This document shows, in pieces, positions 24,609-36,524 of a DNA stretch of 64,000 bases; the stretch's first letter is position 1; each line of letters starts with the position of its first letter. Made by a program: the position numbers and the translations under genes. The stretch is from Euryodendron excelsum (taxonomy: Eukaryota; Streptophyta; Magnoliopsida; Ericales; Pentaphylacaceae). The notes under the pieces are model-generated. The model saw nothing but the letters and a program-made list of their open reading frames with translations. It was not told the origin of the DNA and did not search any database. The DNA is taken from contig CM065390.1 in assembly GCA_033060915.1 (NCBI GenBank), positions 15,615,001-15,679,000 of the forward strand, in the 5' to 3' direction.

Positions 24609-25182
24609 TAGGGGTGTACAAAATAACCAAAAGACTTGAAAATTGAACCAATTCGACATCCTAAAAGGTTCAAGTTTGTTAAAGGTTTGGCTCAGTTTTG
24701 AATCTTCAAAAGAACAACCCGTTTGGTTCAGTTCTCAGTTTTGTGTTTTTTTTTTTGTTTTTGCCCAAACCAACTCAAGACCCTACCCAAGAACTTAATC
24801 GAGATTCAATCTTTGTCTGTTACAAATATATATATATATATATATTCTATATTTGTCTTTAGATCATTGCTATTTGAACTTAATTATTATTGATTTGTGT
24901 TTGAATGAAGTTTTTTTTTATTTATTTCTTTTGAAAAATTAAGGATCCAAGATCAATTTTATTTTTTTAATTTTTAAATAAACAAGCTAAATTTATACAA
25001 TAAAAATGAACCCAACTCGACCGAGTCCAAAACGAGACATGAAATGTAACCGAACCAACTTGAACAAAGTCTGTTCCATTCCATTTAAAATGATTGGTTC
25101 AGTTCTAAGATAAAAAAATCTAGAACCGATCGAGATCGGGTCAATTCTAGGTCTACGTTGAACCCGACCCATGCACCCCCTA
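24609..25182. mobile_element. hAT-like non-autonomous element
   Basis: Termini TAGGGGTGTACA and, on the other strand, TAGGGGGTGCATGG. The flanking 8-mers TCTATAAT (24601-24608) and CCTATAAT (25183-25190) match at 7 of 8 positions. The interior has the degenerate GAACC/GGTTC inverted texture common in such elements. No transposase coding. Confidence 0.65.
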
Positions 25183-25411
25183 CCTATAATTGTACAAAAT
25201 GCTTCTATCTCTATATATCCTGATGACAACCAAAGTTGTATTATTAATGGAACCATATGCTTCTATCTCTATACCTATAAAATGCTTCTGGTACCCCTAT
25301 AAAATGATGGTTTCATCTTATTAATGGAACCATGGGGACTGATTCTGCACCATCTATGCTTCATATCTTCAAGGAACTTATAGCAGCTGGTATCAGGATT
25401 TGGTTGCACAG

Positions 25412-26234
25412 GTAGCTCCATTTTTCGTACTGCTTCTAATCTTTTTTTTTGTTACATTTCGTATTCGAAACATAAACCTAGCCAAACGGGTCATTAGTCT
25501 TTGCTTCGGGTACCCCTCCTAGTGGATGTTAACAAAAGAATAAGAGGGAAAATGCTACACAATAATACTAATTTATGGAAAAAATTTGAACTCTACAATC
25601 AGTGGCGACACAGATCTTGTGGTTCCATTTCTTGAAGGGCAGTCCATTGCTGACGCCGCCCTAGAAGAATTTTTGTTATTTTTGGCCATTTGAGACGTCT
25701 ATATAATTATGGTGTGATGATGCATATAATGCAAAATAACGATCGGTTTATAATATTGTTGGTGAAATAGTTTGTATTGGCAAAGCTCTAATTGTTGATG
25801 AGCAACTAGAAAAATAAAATGTTACATGCTAGGTTAATTGCTTTCCGTTTGATTTAAAAATAAATTATCATTAGTACTTATTGCTTGTTGTTACATAGTT
25901 TTAGATGAAATTTTTTACAAGTTTTTTTAGTTTAGTAACTTATCTAAAATAACGAGAGACAGAAGTATTGTGACTTCGTTAAAAGGCTTATTTTTTTATC
26001 CAACAATGCGGGAAAAAAATGAATCTTGCCTCATTGAATTCTTATTTATTTGTTTTGATCCGATTATTGTCAACTATTCTCTAGTTGCTTAACAAATTTG
26101 TTTCTTGATAGTGATGTTTAAACCTTAACATCCATCCTTTGGTATGTCCAAGTTGCAACTAGGCCAAAATCAGAATTTGTGAATCAAAATATTAAATTGA
26201 AAAGAAAAGATATACACTACAACGAAAGCATGAT
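25412..26234. other. Intergenic, nothing recognised
   Basis: AT-rich sequence between the last SCPL exon remnant and the next retrotransposon. No coding, RNA gene or clear repeat was recognised. Confidence 0.5.
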
Positions 26235-27235
26235 TGTTAGGTTTTTAGTATTGGCTAATTATGTGGACAAAGTCACTTTGTTTTGTAATCTTATTTCAAG
26301 TTCTATTTGAGTAAAAAAAAAAGTCCAGTATTCAAGTTCAAGCTGTCAGAATACAAATTGTCCAAACTATAGTATAACTCTTTAAAGCATGCAAAGCTAA
26401 AACTTTAAAAGACCATATCTCTTTGCTCAGGTGTCCGTTTAAGCTTCATAATATATAAATTTCATGTAATTTTTCGAGAGCAATTTGAATGTGCAGAGAA
26501 AATCTCTTGAAGAAGTTCATTCAAGCAATATGAAGTTCACTCGAGCAATATGTGAAAATTATGCAAAAGCAAAAATTCTAAGAGCATCGCTCAAAGTTTG
26601 CATGAGCGATGCGACATAATTGTGTCCAAAATGAAATACTCTCTCATCCAAGTGAGTCAAGTTTTGAGGACTCTTTAGCCAAATTTTTTCAGCCAATCAA
26701 AATATAGTTCCAGCCTACCTTTTTGGTAATCCTAAGAATGCTATAAGAGTCAAAAGAATTAATTGTTAGAAGGAACTTTAGAGTTGTGAAAAAGATACAA
26801 AAAATATAAGGAGAAGGTGAAGATTTTGATGACTATCTGAGTATACAGTGTTTCTTTACCATGGATTTTGAACTGAAGCAAATCATATCGAGATCATCTT
26901 GAGAGGATTCTGAAGACGAAAAATGGCATAGAGATTTGGTGTTGAAGTCGAAACACGAAGAGTAGAAACTCGAGGAGTTAAGCAAGTAGGCTTAGACCAA
27001 AGTTCGAGAGGATTCGAATGGCAGTTGTGAAGTTCAATTGTCAAATGTTATAAGTTGTACTTGTATAAACTGCTCAACTTAGTGCTTGGCTTGCTGGACG
27101 TGATTTTTTTCTCGAGTTTGGGTATCCACGATATATTGTTGTGTCTCTTTATTATTGTGTGATTGATTGCTTACATTGCATTTTGCACTCACATAGGTAA
27201 ATGTTAGTTGTGCATTTAAGGAATACGGAATTTCA
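26235..27235 (+). repeat. 5' LTR of the gag-only element
   Basis: TGTTAGG...ATTTCA. It contains the inverted arms GCATCGCTC (26584-26592) and GAGCGATGC (26604-26612) and a TATAAGAG motif at 26742. It is closely similar to 35355-36524 apart from an insertion in the latter. Confidence 0.85.
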
Positions 27236-27237
27236 AT

Positions 27238-27249
27238 TGGTATTAGAGC
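27238..27249 (+). promoter_or_regulatory. Primer binding site, initiator tRNA-Met type
   Basis: TGGTATTAGAGC lies two bases after the 5' LTR. It differs by one C-to-T change from the usual copia site TGGTATCAGAGC. Confidence 0.8.
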
Positions 27250-28139
27250 GGATCACTCTGAGTTATTAATTGAGTGTGATCCTGTTTTTCGTATTCATAG
27301 ATTTACCTAATGAGGGACTTGTCGCGCCTAGATTTTTCGCACTCGAGGAATACTCACCCAAGCGGGAAAAATGCTGTACTCTCTCGTTAGAACTCACCCT
27401 CCTAAAAGAATGAGTGCGACTAGGTTTGAATTGAAAATTGGATTTGAATAAAGGGTTTTTGAAAAAGATTCGGAGTCGCCACCTAACTTGATTAAGGTGA
27501 GTTAGGTCACCTAAAAACTAAGAATAATCCGAAGACTATACTTAGGGTTTTTGGAAAACGATTTTGAAAATATCTCCTCAAGAGAGGGTTTTTAAGAAAA
27601 ACAGGTTGTTTGGCAACCTTTGGAAAACATTTAGCCCTTTTTAGAAAAATGACTCCTTTTTGGTCTTTCGAAAACAGTGATCTAGGTTCGGAGGTTGGTT
27701 ACGTGTAGGGAAGACGCACTAAACTATCTGGAAAGTATGAAAATTTAGAAATAGAAATTTTGAAATTGGAATTTTGAAAATAGATTGGAATTTGAGATTT
27801 GGAAAGATTTTGGAAACCGCACCCATGAGGGTGGAATTGAAAGTTTGAAAAGTGTTGTGACCGCACCTATGAAGGTTTCCTACGTATCCCTTTGGGGGAA
27901 TCAGGTCAGTCGTAGTTCGGATCGAAGTCCGATTGAAAATAGAAGAGTGGATTTGAAGAAAGAACTTGAATTGGACATGAAATTTGATTTGAAATTAGAA
28001 AAGGAGACTTGAAATTGGAATGGAGAGGATTGGACTTGCTTTGGAAAGATTAATTTTGGAAAGACTTGGTTTTGGGAAGAAGGAGGTTTAGGAAACCTAG
28101 ACTTAGGAAAGGTAGGAGACCTAGGAAACACTTGAGATT

Positions 28140-29640
28140 AAGAAAGATTGGATTGGAATGTTAGATTTGGAAGATTTTGAAAGATTTGGAAACTTGAAAT
28201 TTAGGAAAAATTTAGATTAAACTTGAAATTTAGGAAAAATTTAGATTAGGAAAGTTTCGAATTAGGAAAGTGTCATTTTTGAAAAGTTTGAAATTAGGAA
28301 AGTTTTGAATTTAGGAAAGTTTTAGGTTTAGGAAAGTTTTGAAAATTGGAAAGTTTTGAATTTAGGAAGTTTTGAAATAGGGAAGTTTTGAAAGTAGGAA
28401 AGTTTTCAATTTAGGAAATGTTTGAATTAAGAAAGTTTCGACTTAAGAAAGTCCTAAATTAAGAAAGCTTTGAGTTTAGAAAAGTCTTAGATTTGGAAAG
28501 ACGTTGAAGTTTTGGAAAGTTTAGAGTTTAGAAAGATTTGGGTTTAGAAAGATTTAACTTAAGAAAGTTTCAAATTTAGAAAGTTTTGAATTTGGAAAGA
28601 TTTGAAATTTAGAAAGTTTTAGAGTTTGAATTTTAGAAAGTCTTGAAATTAGGAAAGGCTTGAGTTTAAGAAAGATTTGAAAGCTTGGATTTGAAAAAGA
28701 TTTTGAAAAGTGGTAGAATTAGGAAATGGTTGAATTAGGAAAGATTTGAGAGTTGAGTTTTAAAGCTTAGGAAAGATTTTTATGTTCAAGTTTTTGGAAA
28801 CTTAAGATTTAGGAAAGTGAAGGATTAGGAATGATTTGAATTAGGAAAGAGTTGGATTTTAAAATTTAAGGAAGGATTTAAAGTTTAAACTTAGGAAACT
28901 TATGGTTTAGGAAAGAATTGAATTAAGAAAGCTTTGGATTAGGAAGGGATTGGATTTGGTTTTTAAATGGGAAGGTTTTGGGATCTAGTTTCCTAAACGG
29001 GGAGATAGGATTTGGCAAGGATTTGGAAAGGGAGATTCTATAAACCCTAGTTTTGAAAGTGTGGAATTTTAACGTAGGAAAGAGGTTTTGGAAACATGTA
29101 TAGTTTCGATATGAAAACAAGAGGTTTTGGAAACCTAGGTTTGGGGCAAAGTTTGAAAACCATGTTTTTGGAAAGAAAATTAGGGTTTCCTAATTATGGG
29201 TTCTAGGGCTTGACTTGGGCTTTAAGGAAAAGGGATTTTTAGAAAGTGTGTTTTTAGAGACGTAGATTTTCTAGAAGGGAATCCTAAGAAGGAGTTTTTG
29301 GAAAGTGTGTTCGAAGAGGGAGTTTTTGGAAGGAAAACCCTAGAGAGGAAATTTCTAGAAGAAAGATTTTGGAAAGAGAGTTTTTTAGAAAGGTTTTTGG
29401 GGAGAGTTTTTCTAGAGAGGTTTTTGGAAAGATCTTTAGGGAAGGTTTTTAGAAAGTGGATTTTGGGGAGAGGATTTTGGAAAAGAGTTGAAAAAGGGAG
29501 TTTTGAAAAATAGATTTTGGAAGGGAGTTTTTGAAATCAATTTTGAAGAGGGGAGTTTTAGGAAGGTATGTTGAAAAAGAGATTTTTAGGAAGAAAGGCT
29601 TTTTGAGAAGAGAGTTTTTAGAAAGTATAAAAACGTCTCA
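28140..29640. repeat. Purine-rich degenerate repeat (TTAGGAAAG/TTTTGAAA)
   Basis: About 1.5 kb of imperfect repeats of 12-20 bp based on TTTAGGAAAGTTTTGAA. The plus strand is strongly depleted in C. It lies in the transcribed (R/U5) side of giant LTR B. Confidence 0.85.
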
Positions 29641-30506
29641 CTTTCTTAAAACGATTCTAACCATAAGAGGGCTAGAACTACTTTAGGAAAGCTGTTTTGA
29701 AAATAAGGTTTGAAAATATAGACCAAAAGGTCACTTTTAATATGACACTTTCCTAAAGCAATCCTAGCCATGGAAGGCTAGAATCACCCTAGAATTGTGG
29801 TTTTGAAAACAAGTTTTGAAAAAGAGATTTTGATGCAATTTTGAAAAACAAGTTTGAAAACAGTTTTGAAAACAACTTTGAAAACGAATTTTGGAAGATA
29901 CAAGATTATGATATGCACAATGCAATTTGGGGTCGTGAACATACAAGGTTAAGGCTTCACCACATAATTAAGGGGGCCGGACCCACGTGGTCTTTGGTTA
30001 GACTAGAAGAAAGCCCCCGACACGATGACTCTCCAATAGTCCAATCCTACACATGGACCGGGAATCCCCTTGTTTCAAGTATGCAAAGAAAGGGCGGGAA
30101 AGAGATGGGGGATTAAAATAAAGAAAACCCAAGTGGGTTGGAGAGAGAAGAGAGAGGGGGGAAGTGTGGAAATTTAAATAGGGAGCCTACCGTATGTCTT
30201 GTTTATTTTGCGCGCCATGCTGTCTTCGGTCTTCGGTCCTCGGTCTTGATCTTCACCTTCAGTCTTCAAGGATTGTCTTCAAGCTTTGGATGGCTGCTCT
30301 TCAAGTCTTCAGAGAGTGGTTGAAGGCTAGTGTATGAGTGTATAGAGGTGTATAGGGATGTATAGGAGGCTAGGGTTTAGTGTAGGGTGGCTAGGGTTTG
30401 GAAAACCTAAGGAAACTAGGGTTTTGGAGGTGCTCGAGCTCTGTATATCGAGATATAGGATTTTTAGGTTAAGTTTGCAAACCCTCTTCACGTTGAACGA
30501 GGCTCT

Positions 30507-30629
30507 GTATTTATAGAGGAAAGACAAACCTGGCGCTTGTTGCAGTGGCGCCAGGCCAAATTATACACTAGCGCCACTAGGAGTGGCGCCAAGCCATTTT
30601 TTGGCTTGGCACCACTACTAGTGGCGCCA
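30507..30629 (-). promoter_or_regulatory. LTR promoter: TATA box with three TGGCGCCA palindromes
   Basis: TATAAATAC on the minus strand (30507-30515) with TGGCGCCA at 30546-30553, 30584-30591 and 30622-30629, all upstream on that strand, about 38 bp apart. Confidence 0.55.
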
Positions 30630-30984
30630 GCCATTTAGGAAACAATTAAGGTCGGTAAGTAACGTATCTTTGACTAGATTTGGGCGCCTGTACTAGTGAC
30701 TACCATGTAAATTTTAGCCTGGCTTCACTAGGAGTAACTCCAGAAAGTCCGGGAATGATTTGAAGGAGTCGGGAATCTACCCGGAAGGCCGGAAGGGAGC
30801 AGGAACACTTAAAATAGTGTCCTGGAGGTATTTGACTTGAAAAGTGAGGATAAGATGTGTCGGAAAGGTTGACCGAGCCTTTAGGGGCAAAACGGTCAAT
30901 TGGACTGGAAAACTGTTGGGACAGACTCAAACTGTCCCGGAAGAAGACTTGGGATCTGGAAACATTATTTGAAATGTTCCCAGA

Positions 30985-31400
30985 GGTTGCCGGTTTGATA
31001 CCCAGAGCCGGCGTGGTCGGAAAAGGAGACCGGCCCACCAGGGGCAAAATGGTCATTTTGTACCGGGTTTGCCGGAACTGACTCGGAATGGTCCGGAAAG
31101 GTAAAGGAAGGTTGAGAACACTATAAAAAGTATTCTTGGGTCATTACCGGTTTGATACCCAGAGCCGGTGTGGTTGAAGAAGGAGACTGGCCCTCTAGGG
31201 GCAAAACGGTCATTTTGTACCAGGTTGGCCGGAACTGACTCGGAATGATCCGGAAAGAGAAGGGAAGGTTGAGAGCACTATAAAAAGCAATCTCAGAGGG
31301 TTACCAGTTTGATACCTAGAGCCGGTGTGGTTCCCGGGGCATCCGGATTCCTAGGGGCAAAATGGTCATCTTGACCAGAAAGTCTCGAAAAAGGTCCTAA
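30985..31400. repeat. Tandem repeat, about 157-bp unit, two to three copies
   Basis: Units begin near TTTGATACCCAGAGCCGG at about 30991, 31150 and 31308. Each includes GGGGCAAAA.GGTCAT.TTG. The third copy diverges after about 70 bp. Confidence 0.8.
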
Positions 31401-31439
31401 GGGTAATTTGGTCATTTTTCACCGAAGTGGGCTAACAGC

Positions 31440-32020
31440 CACTGGTGTTGACCTAGGTTTTGAGTGTTTCCGCCACTCTAACGGTGTGAGTATTTCCGCT
31501 ACTCGGACGGGGTTGATGATTTGTGAGTATTTCCGCTACTCGGACGGGGTTGATGATTTGTGAGTATTTCCGCTACTCGAATGGGATTGATGATTTGGGA
31601 GTATTTTCGCTACTCGGACAGGGTTGAGTATTTCCGCTACTCGGACGGGGTTGAGTATTTTCGCTACTCTAACAGTTTTGTGAGTAGTTTTGCTACTCGG
31701 ACCGTCTCGAGGAATAAACTGTCTCGAGAGTGGGACTGGAAGGGGTGCCTGGATTGGAACCGTCTGTCTCGAGAAGAGACGTGCCTGGATTGGAACCGTC
31801 TCGAGGAATAAACTGTCTCGAGAGAGGGATTGGAAAGGGGTCTTACCGTCTTCGAAGAGACGTGCCTGGGTTTTGAGTGTTTCTGCCACTCTAACGGTGT
31901 GAGTATTTCCGCTACTCTAACGGTTTTGTGAGTGTTTCCGCCACTCTAACAGTTTTGTGAGTAGTTTTGCTACTCGGACCGTCTCGAGAAATAAACTGTC
32001 TCGAGAGAGGGATTGGAATT
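31440..32020. repeat. Minisatellite in U3 of giant LTR B
   Basis: Repeats of GAGTATTTCCGCTACTCGGA and variants (about ten), then CCGTCTCGAG..AATAAACTGT units (three). Confidence 0.85.
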
Positions 32021-32216
32021 GAAATAAGAAAGGACAATGCCCCTAAGGGCATTTTGGTCATGTTGCCTCTATTTGGGCCTGACAGGCTCGCGAAGCGATG
32101 GAAAGACGGAATTTGGACCTAGAGAATTGGTTTCGATTGGAATATGCCTAAAATGACTTAAAAACAAGTCTGGACGGAGTGTAGACTGCCGAGCGGTCAA
32201 AAATGAGGTGCTTACA

Positions 32217-33960
32217 AGACTATCTACTGTTAGACCACCTCCAATTAGCGTTACTGGAAGGCTTGGATGAGAGCTTTTATCAAGTTCATAGATGAAAGGG
32301 CTTAGCTAGCTGTTATGAATGGCAACAACATTCCCACAACGATTGTAGGAACCGTGACTGCCCCTAAGACCTATAAACAGTGGGATGCAACTGACAATGC
32401 TAATTCCAATTGAAATATCAAAGCCCTAAATGCTATCTATAGTGCTCTCACACCCGAAGAGTTTAGGAGAGTATCTAATTGCAAGAATGCAAAGAAAGCT
32501 TGGGATATCTTAGAAATAACCTAAGAGGGAACCCTGGGAGTAAAATTGTCAAAACAACAAAGTTTGACTACTCATTTTGAAACGCTTAGGATGGAAGAGA
32601 ATGAGTCATTCGATGAATTCTATGCCAAACTGAGTGATGTAGTGAATACCAGTTTTAACCTAGGGGAGAGGATTCTTGAGAATAGAATTGTTAGGAAAAT
32701 CTTGAGGTCTCTACCTTAGATATTCCAAGCAAAAGTGACTACTATAGGGGAGAGCAAAAATGTTGACTACATACGTGTAGAAGAATTAGTTGGCTCTTTA
32801 CAGACCTTTGAATTGAATACTCGCCAACCCAAAAAGAGTAATGGAATTGCTTTAAAAACTGCTCAACAAAATTAAGGTGGGCAAGGTGAGGATGACTCTG
32901 AATGTTATGAATGTCATGTGTTTGGTCATATAACTTATGAGTGTCCTAACATAAAGAAAAAAAAAAGAAAAGAAAAAGGAGTCGTGGTCCTTGCTGCTAA
33001 GGAAGATAGCAATAAGTCTGAAGACTCTAATGGGTTTAAATCCAATGAGAAAGAGAATAACTACACTACATTCACTGCATCATTAGCTAAGCATATAGAA
33101 ACCCATGAGATTGATAGCGATAGTAAGAGTGAGAAGTCAGAAAAATTAGACGACTCTTACAGTGAAATTCAGAGTGAGACTGACAGAAAAGAAAATCACT
33201 TAAAATCTGCTCATTCTGAATTGCATGAAGAATGTTTGAAACTAGAGAAATGTAAGTTTGATGTAACAATCAAACTTAGAGTTACATCAAACTTAGAACT
33301 GTTGAAAATAAAAAGAGACATTCCTTACCATGAAGTTTCTGAGTCTGCTGTTTTAATAAGCCAACTTAAAGCACATAGATCAACTCTTACAAACAAGAAC
33401 TTAGAGCTTGAAAAAGAATTGCATGCTTATGTTGAAGAGAAAAAGTTACTTATTTGTAAGATTGCTTCCTTTGAATCTGACTTGGCTACTACTCAAAATT
33501 GTGTTAAGAAAATGAATGCAGGCTTAGAGAAACTTTACAAGATGATTGATGCACATAAGATATGTGGTGATCGACGAGGGATTGGCTATGCTAAAAAAAT
33601 CAAGACTAACGCAAAAAATGCTGAGAAAGTTCAAATTAAGCCTATCATTGCAAAGCCAAAAGGTAATGTTCAAAAACCGAAAGGTAAAGAACAAAACAGG
33701 TATGCATCTGCTCATAACTTTAAACCTATTAACTCAAGACCTAAGCCCAACTGGTCGTCACAAATTACAAAGTTTGTCCCAGTGTGCCATTATTGTGGAA
33801 TTTGAAGTCATATAAGGCCTTAATGCCATAAGCTCTATGGTCTTCTAGTTAATTACATTAAGACTAGAGCTCATGGATTCCACCAACCTAGGTATGAGTA
33901 TATTTTAAAAAATAATGGATTTAATGTACTCCCTAAGCCTATGCGGGTTCAACCACCAAA
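32217..33960 (+). pseudogene. Sirevirus-like gag
   Basis: Gag of a copia element: the capsid region around 32225-32830 (AWDILE, EENESFDEFYAKLSDVV, GERILENRIVRKILRSLP), then a CX2CX4HX4C knuckle (CYECHVFGHITYEC, 32900-32942). An uninterrupted 295-codon stretch (32918-33805) is Lys/Glu/Ser-rich and probably forms a coiled coil, as in long Sirevirus Gags. A second knuckle begins CHYCGI and is broken by stops (33786-33830). The capsid part has several stops (for example TAA near 32520 and TAG near 32717). Coding fades by 33960-34110, and no pol follows. The N-terminus is disturbed by the giant LTR, whose right duplication lies at 32217-32221. Confidence 0.85.
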
Positions 33961-35354
33961 ACATAGATTTTCAGTAAATCAAAATGCTACGGCTCCACCT
34001 AGGGGTGCACTAAGTCAGACTAAACCTAAAACTAAGAAGATATGGATTAGAAGGTCTCAATATAGGTGTCAAGTTGTCCACACGATACTGAAAGGCCAAA
34101 ATCTAAACATGTGATTCTATTCCTCTTAGAATTTTTTGTACTGTGTTTTTTTTTTTGTTACCAATCTTCTTTTAGATGTAAAACTCCAAAAAGATTGTCG
34201 ATTTGTTTTAAAAGAAAAATTTTTTTTTACTTTGATGACACACTTGAGTAGGTGTTGTGCGGTTAGAAATGGCTTATATTGATTACACAAGAAAATTGTG
34301 CATTGGGTCATATATGATTCTTATGTGTACCAATTTAGGTGCTACTTTACATGTGTTTGTGCACAAATTTTACACATATCAGCCTGATTTAACTGGTTGT
34401 TTGTTTGCATGAGTGATCAAACAAATCTATGAGCCTTTGTTGTTTGTTGTGGTTAATGTAAATCATTTTCTAGTTTAAACATGTGCGATATGCCTGAATA
34501 TGTGTTAGTTCCTTCTATTAAAAAATAAAAATAAAATTAGAAGCTTATGAATGATGGAAATGACTATCTATGAATATGTGTGAAAGTCGCTATTTGACAT
34601 GTATTTAATGATACAAGTTGTGTCAAGTCAATAGTAAGAACTACAACATTCAAATAACGTGAACGCAACCATGTGATTGCTAGAAAAGTAGTAAGTTTAA
34701 AAAGCAGTCATACATTAAGGGGGAGCATAGCTCAAAGTCAAACTAATTATAGGTTATAACATATATGCTCTCTAGATTATGTGTGACTTTATCTTACAAA
34801 TGTGGTGCACCTATATAAATCACTAATTGGATTCGAATGATAGGTTGATAAATGTTTGATATTCGCAATAACACTACTACACATTCAAAAAAATGTCATC
34901 TTTTGACTAGTTACTATGGTTCATATTGCTTGAGTGTATATTTCTTCTGTGATCAAGATGAGTTAGGTCTATGTCTCATATAACCATCTCTTAATATCAG
35001 ATAAGTATTGATTTTATACTCGGTTATTTTGTGTTTATTATTGGTTTGTCAATTCATGACAAAAAGAGAGAGATAAGATTAAATATGTTAACTTATGTTA
35101 CTTACGTTAACTAAAGGGGTTGATTTGACGAGGAGAAAGTGATTTTTCTTGTGGCTATAATTACTATTATATATATGTATATATATTTCACATTTACTTT
35201 TTACATGGTTTGATTGTTTCTAGATGTGCAGCTACAGCTTCAACAACTTTGTATTATTTTCGTCATTTTCGTTGATTTAAGTTCTTGGGATGGGGTTTGT
35301 AATGAGTTTATTTGGGTATTTAAGTTTTGTCAAGGAATTGTCAAAGGAGAAAAT
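33961..35354 (+). other. Gag-only element, non-coding region replacing pol
   Basis: AT-rich sequence with no protease, integrase or RT motifs. A polypurine-like AAGGGGGAGCA near 34719 and AAAGGAGAAAA next to the 3' LTR are the only recognisable signals. Confidence 0.6.
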
Positions 35355-36524
35355 TGTTAGGTTTCTAGTATTGGCTAATTTCATGGATAAAGACACTTTA
35401 CTTGTAATCTTATTTCAAGTTGATTTTGGATTGAAAATTTCAATATTCAAGTTCAAACTGCCAAAGTACAAGCTGCAATACAACCTTTTAAAGCACGCAG
35501 AGCTGCAACTTTGGAAGGCCATATTTCTTTGCTCAAGTGTTCGTTCAAGCTCCATAATGTATGGATTCCATGTAACTTTTCAAGAGTAATCAAAATATGT
35601 AGAGAAAAGTGTTTGAAGAAGTTTGTTTGAGCGATATGTGAAAATTGTACAGAAGCAAAAATTCAGAGAGCATCGCTCGAAGTTCGCTTAAGCGATACGG
35701 CATAATTGTGTCCAAATTAAAATACTCTCTCATCCAAGTAAGTCAAGTTTTGAGGACTCTTTAGCAAGATTTTTTTTAGTTAATCAAAAGGTAGTTCCAG
35801 CCTACCTTCTTGGTGATCATAGGGATATTATAAGAGTCAAGAGAATTAATTATTAGATGAGACTTTGGAGTTGTGAAAAAAATACAAAAAATATACAGAG
35901 AATGTGAAGATCTTGATGATTATTTTAGAATACAGTGTTTCTTCACCATTGATTCTGAACTAAAACGAATCATATCGAGATCATCTTAAGATAATTTTGA
36001 AGACTTCGGGTCCGTTAAGAAGTGCTGTCAGTTTTTGTTTTTGTTTTTTATGATCTGGAGATGGTATTGGTAGGTTAGCATTCTCCTAACAATACCAGAC
36101 TAATGTTTAGGAAATACAAAATGCACCAATTTTAGTATTTTTTTATGTTTTTTTTTTTAAAAAAAAATCAAAAAACAAAAATAGAAAACATTTACCAAAC
36201 GCATCAAAAGAATACCATGGAGTTTCAATGTTGAAGTTGAAACGCGGAGAGCAAAAACTCGAAGAGTCGTGTAAGTAGGCTTAAACCGAAGTTTGAGAGG
36301 ATTCAGACTGCAATTGTCGAGTTCAATTGTTAAGAGTTGTAAGTTGTACTTGTATAAACTGCTCGACTTAGTGTTTGACTTGCTAGACCTGATTTTTTTC
36401 TCAAGTTTGAGTTTTCACGATATATTGCTGTGTCTCTTTATTATTGTGTGATTGATTGCTTGTATTGCATTTTGTACTCATATAAGTAAAGGTTAGTCGT
36501 GAATTTAAGAAATACATAATTTCA
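35355..36524 (+). repeat. 3' LTR of the gag-only element
   Basis: TGTTAGGTTTC...ATTTCA, about 1170 bp, matching 26235-27235. It is lengthened by an insertion at about 36005-36205. The inverted arms GCATCGCT and AGCGATAC (35670-35698) and TATAAGAG near 35829 are retained. Confidence 0.85.
36005..36205. mobile_element. Small TIR element inside the 3' LTR
   Basis: About 200 bp absent from the 5' LTR. Its ends GGGTCCGTT... and (reverse) GATGCGTTTGG... lead into TTTTTGTTTTTG on both strands, giving imperfect inverted repeats of about 35 bp. It resembles hAT-type MITEs. No clean duplication. Confidence 0.5.

Larger units (their letters stand above)
20946..25411 (+). pseudogene. Serine carboxypeptidase-like (SCPL) gene, fragmentary
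   Basis: Four exon remnants in correct order. 20946-21031 begins GHYIPQLSQVI and ends FKGFL, with a GT donor. 21940-22200 begins GNAILDDYYNQIG and includes EFWLNHGVMLD. 22880-23016 contains YMNNSEVQKALHVN. 25338-25411 contains SMLHIFKELIAAGIRIW, with a GT donor. These match the central and later part of plant S10 serine carboxypeptidases. The N-terminal exons, including the one carrying the catalytic Ser before GHY, are not found upstream. The exons carrying the catalytic Asp and His are not found downstream. The introns are inflated by MITEs, an LTR-like fragment (about 23100-24000) and a hAT-like element (24609-25182). It is a dead gene truncated at both ends. Substrate class cannot be judged. 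Confidence 0.82.
27320..32216 (-). mobile_element. Giant solo LTR, copy B (4.9 kb)
   Basis: It runs from TGTCGCGCC to GTGCTTACA on the plus strand, between GGACT (27315-27319) and AGACT (32217-32221), 4 of 5 bases matching. Both ends match copy C (43979-48781), as does the block around GAGTCGCCACCTAACTTGAT. TATAAATAC at 30507-30515 reads on the minus strand, so transcription would run toward 27320. It contains tandem repeats (28140-29640, 30985-31400, 31440-32020) but no coding. A single LTR between target duplications means the internal part was lost by LTR-LTR recombination. Its length suggests a Tat/Ogre-type gypsy family (inference). Confidence 0.85.
26235..36524 (+). mobile_element. Gag-only Sirevirus-like copia element with a nested giant LTR
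   Basis: The two LTRs (26235-27235 and 35355-36524) begin TGTTAGGTTT and end ATTTCA. The flanking 5-mers are ATGAT (26230-26234) and ATGAC (36525-36529). A tRNA-Met-type primer site follows the 5' LTR. The internal region has only gag (to about 33960) and non-coding sequence; no protease, integrase or RT is recognisable between 33960 and 35354. It would depend on proteins from another element. The giant solo LTR 27320-32216 sits just at the gag start. Confidence 0.8.
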
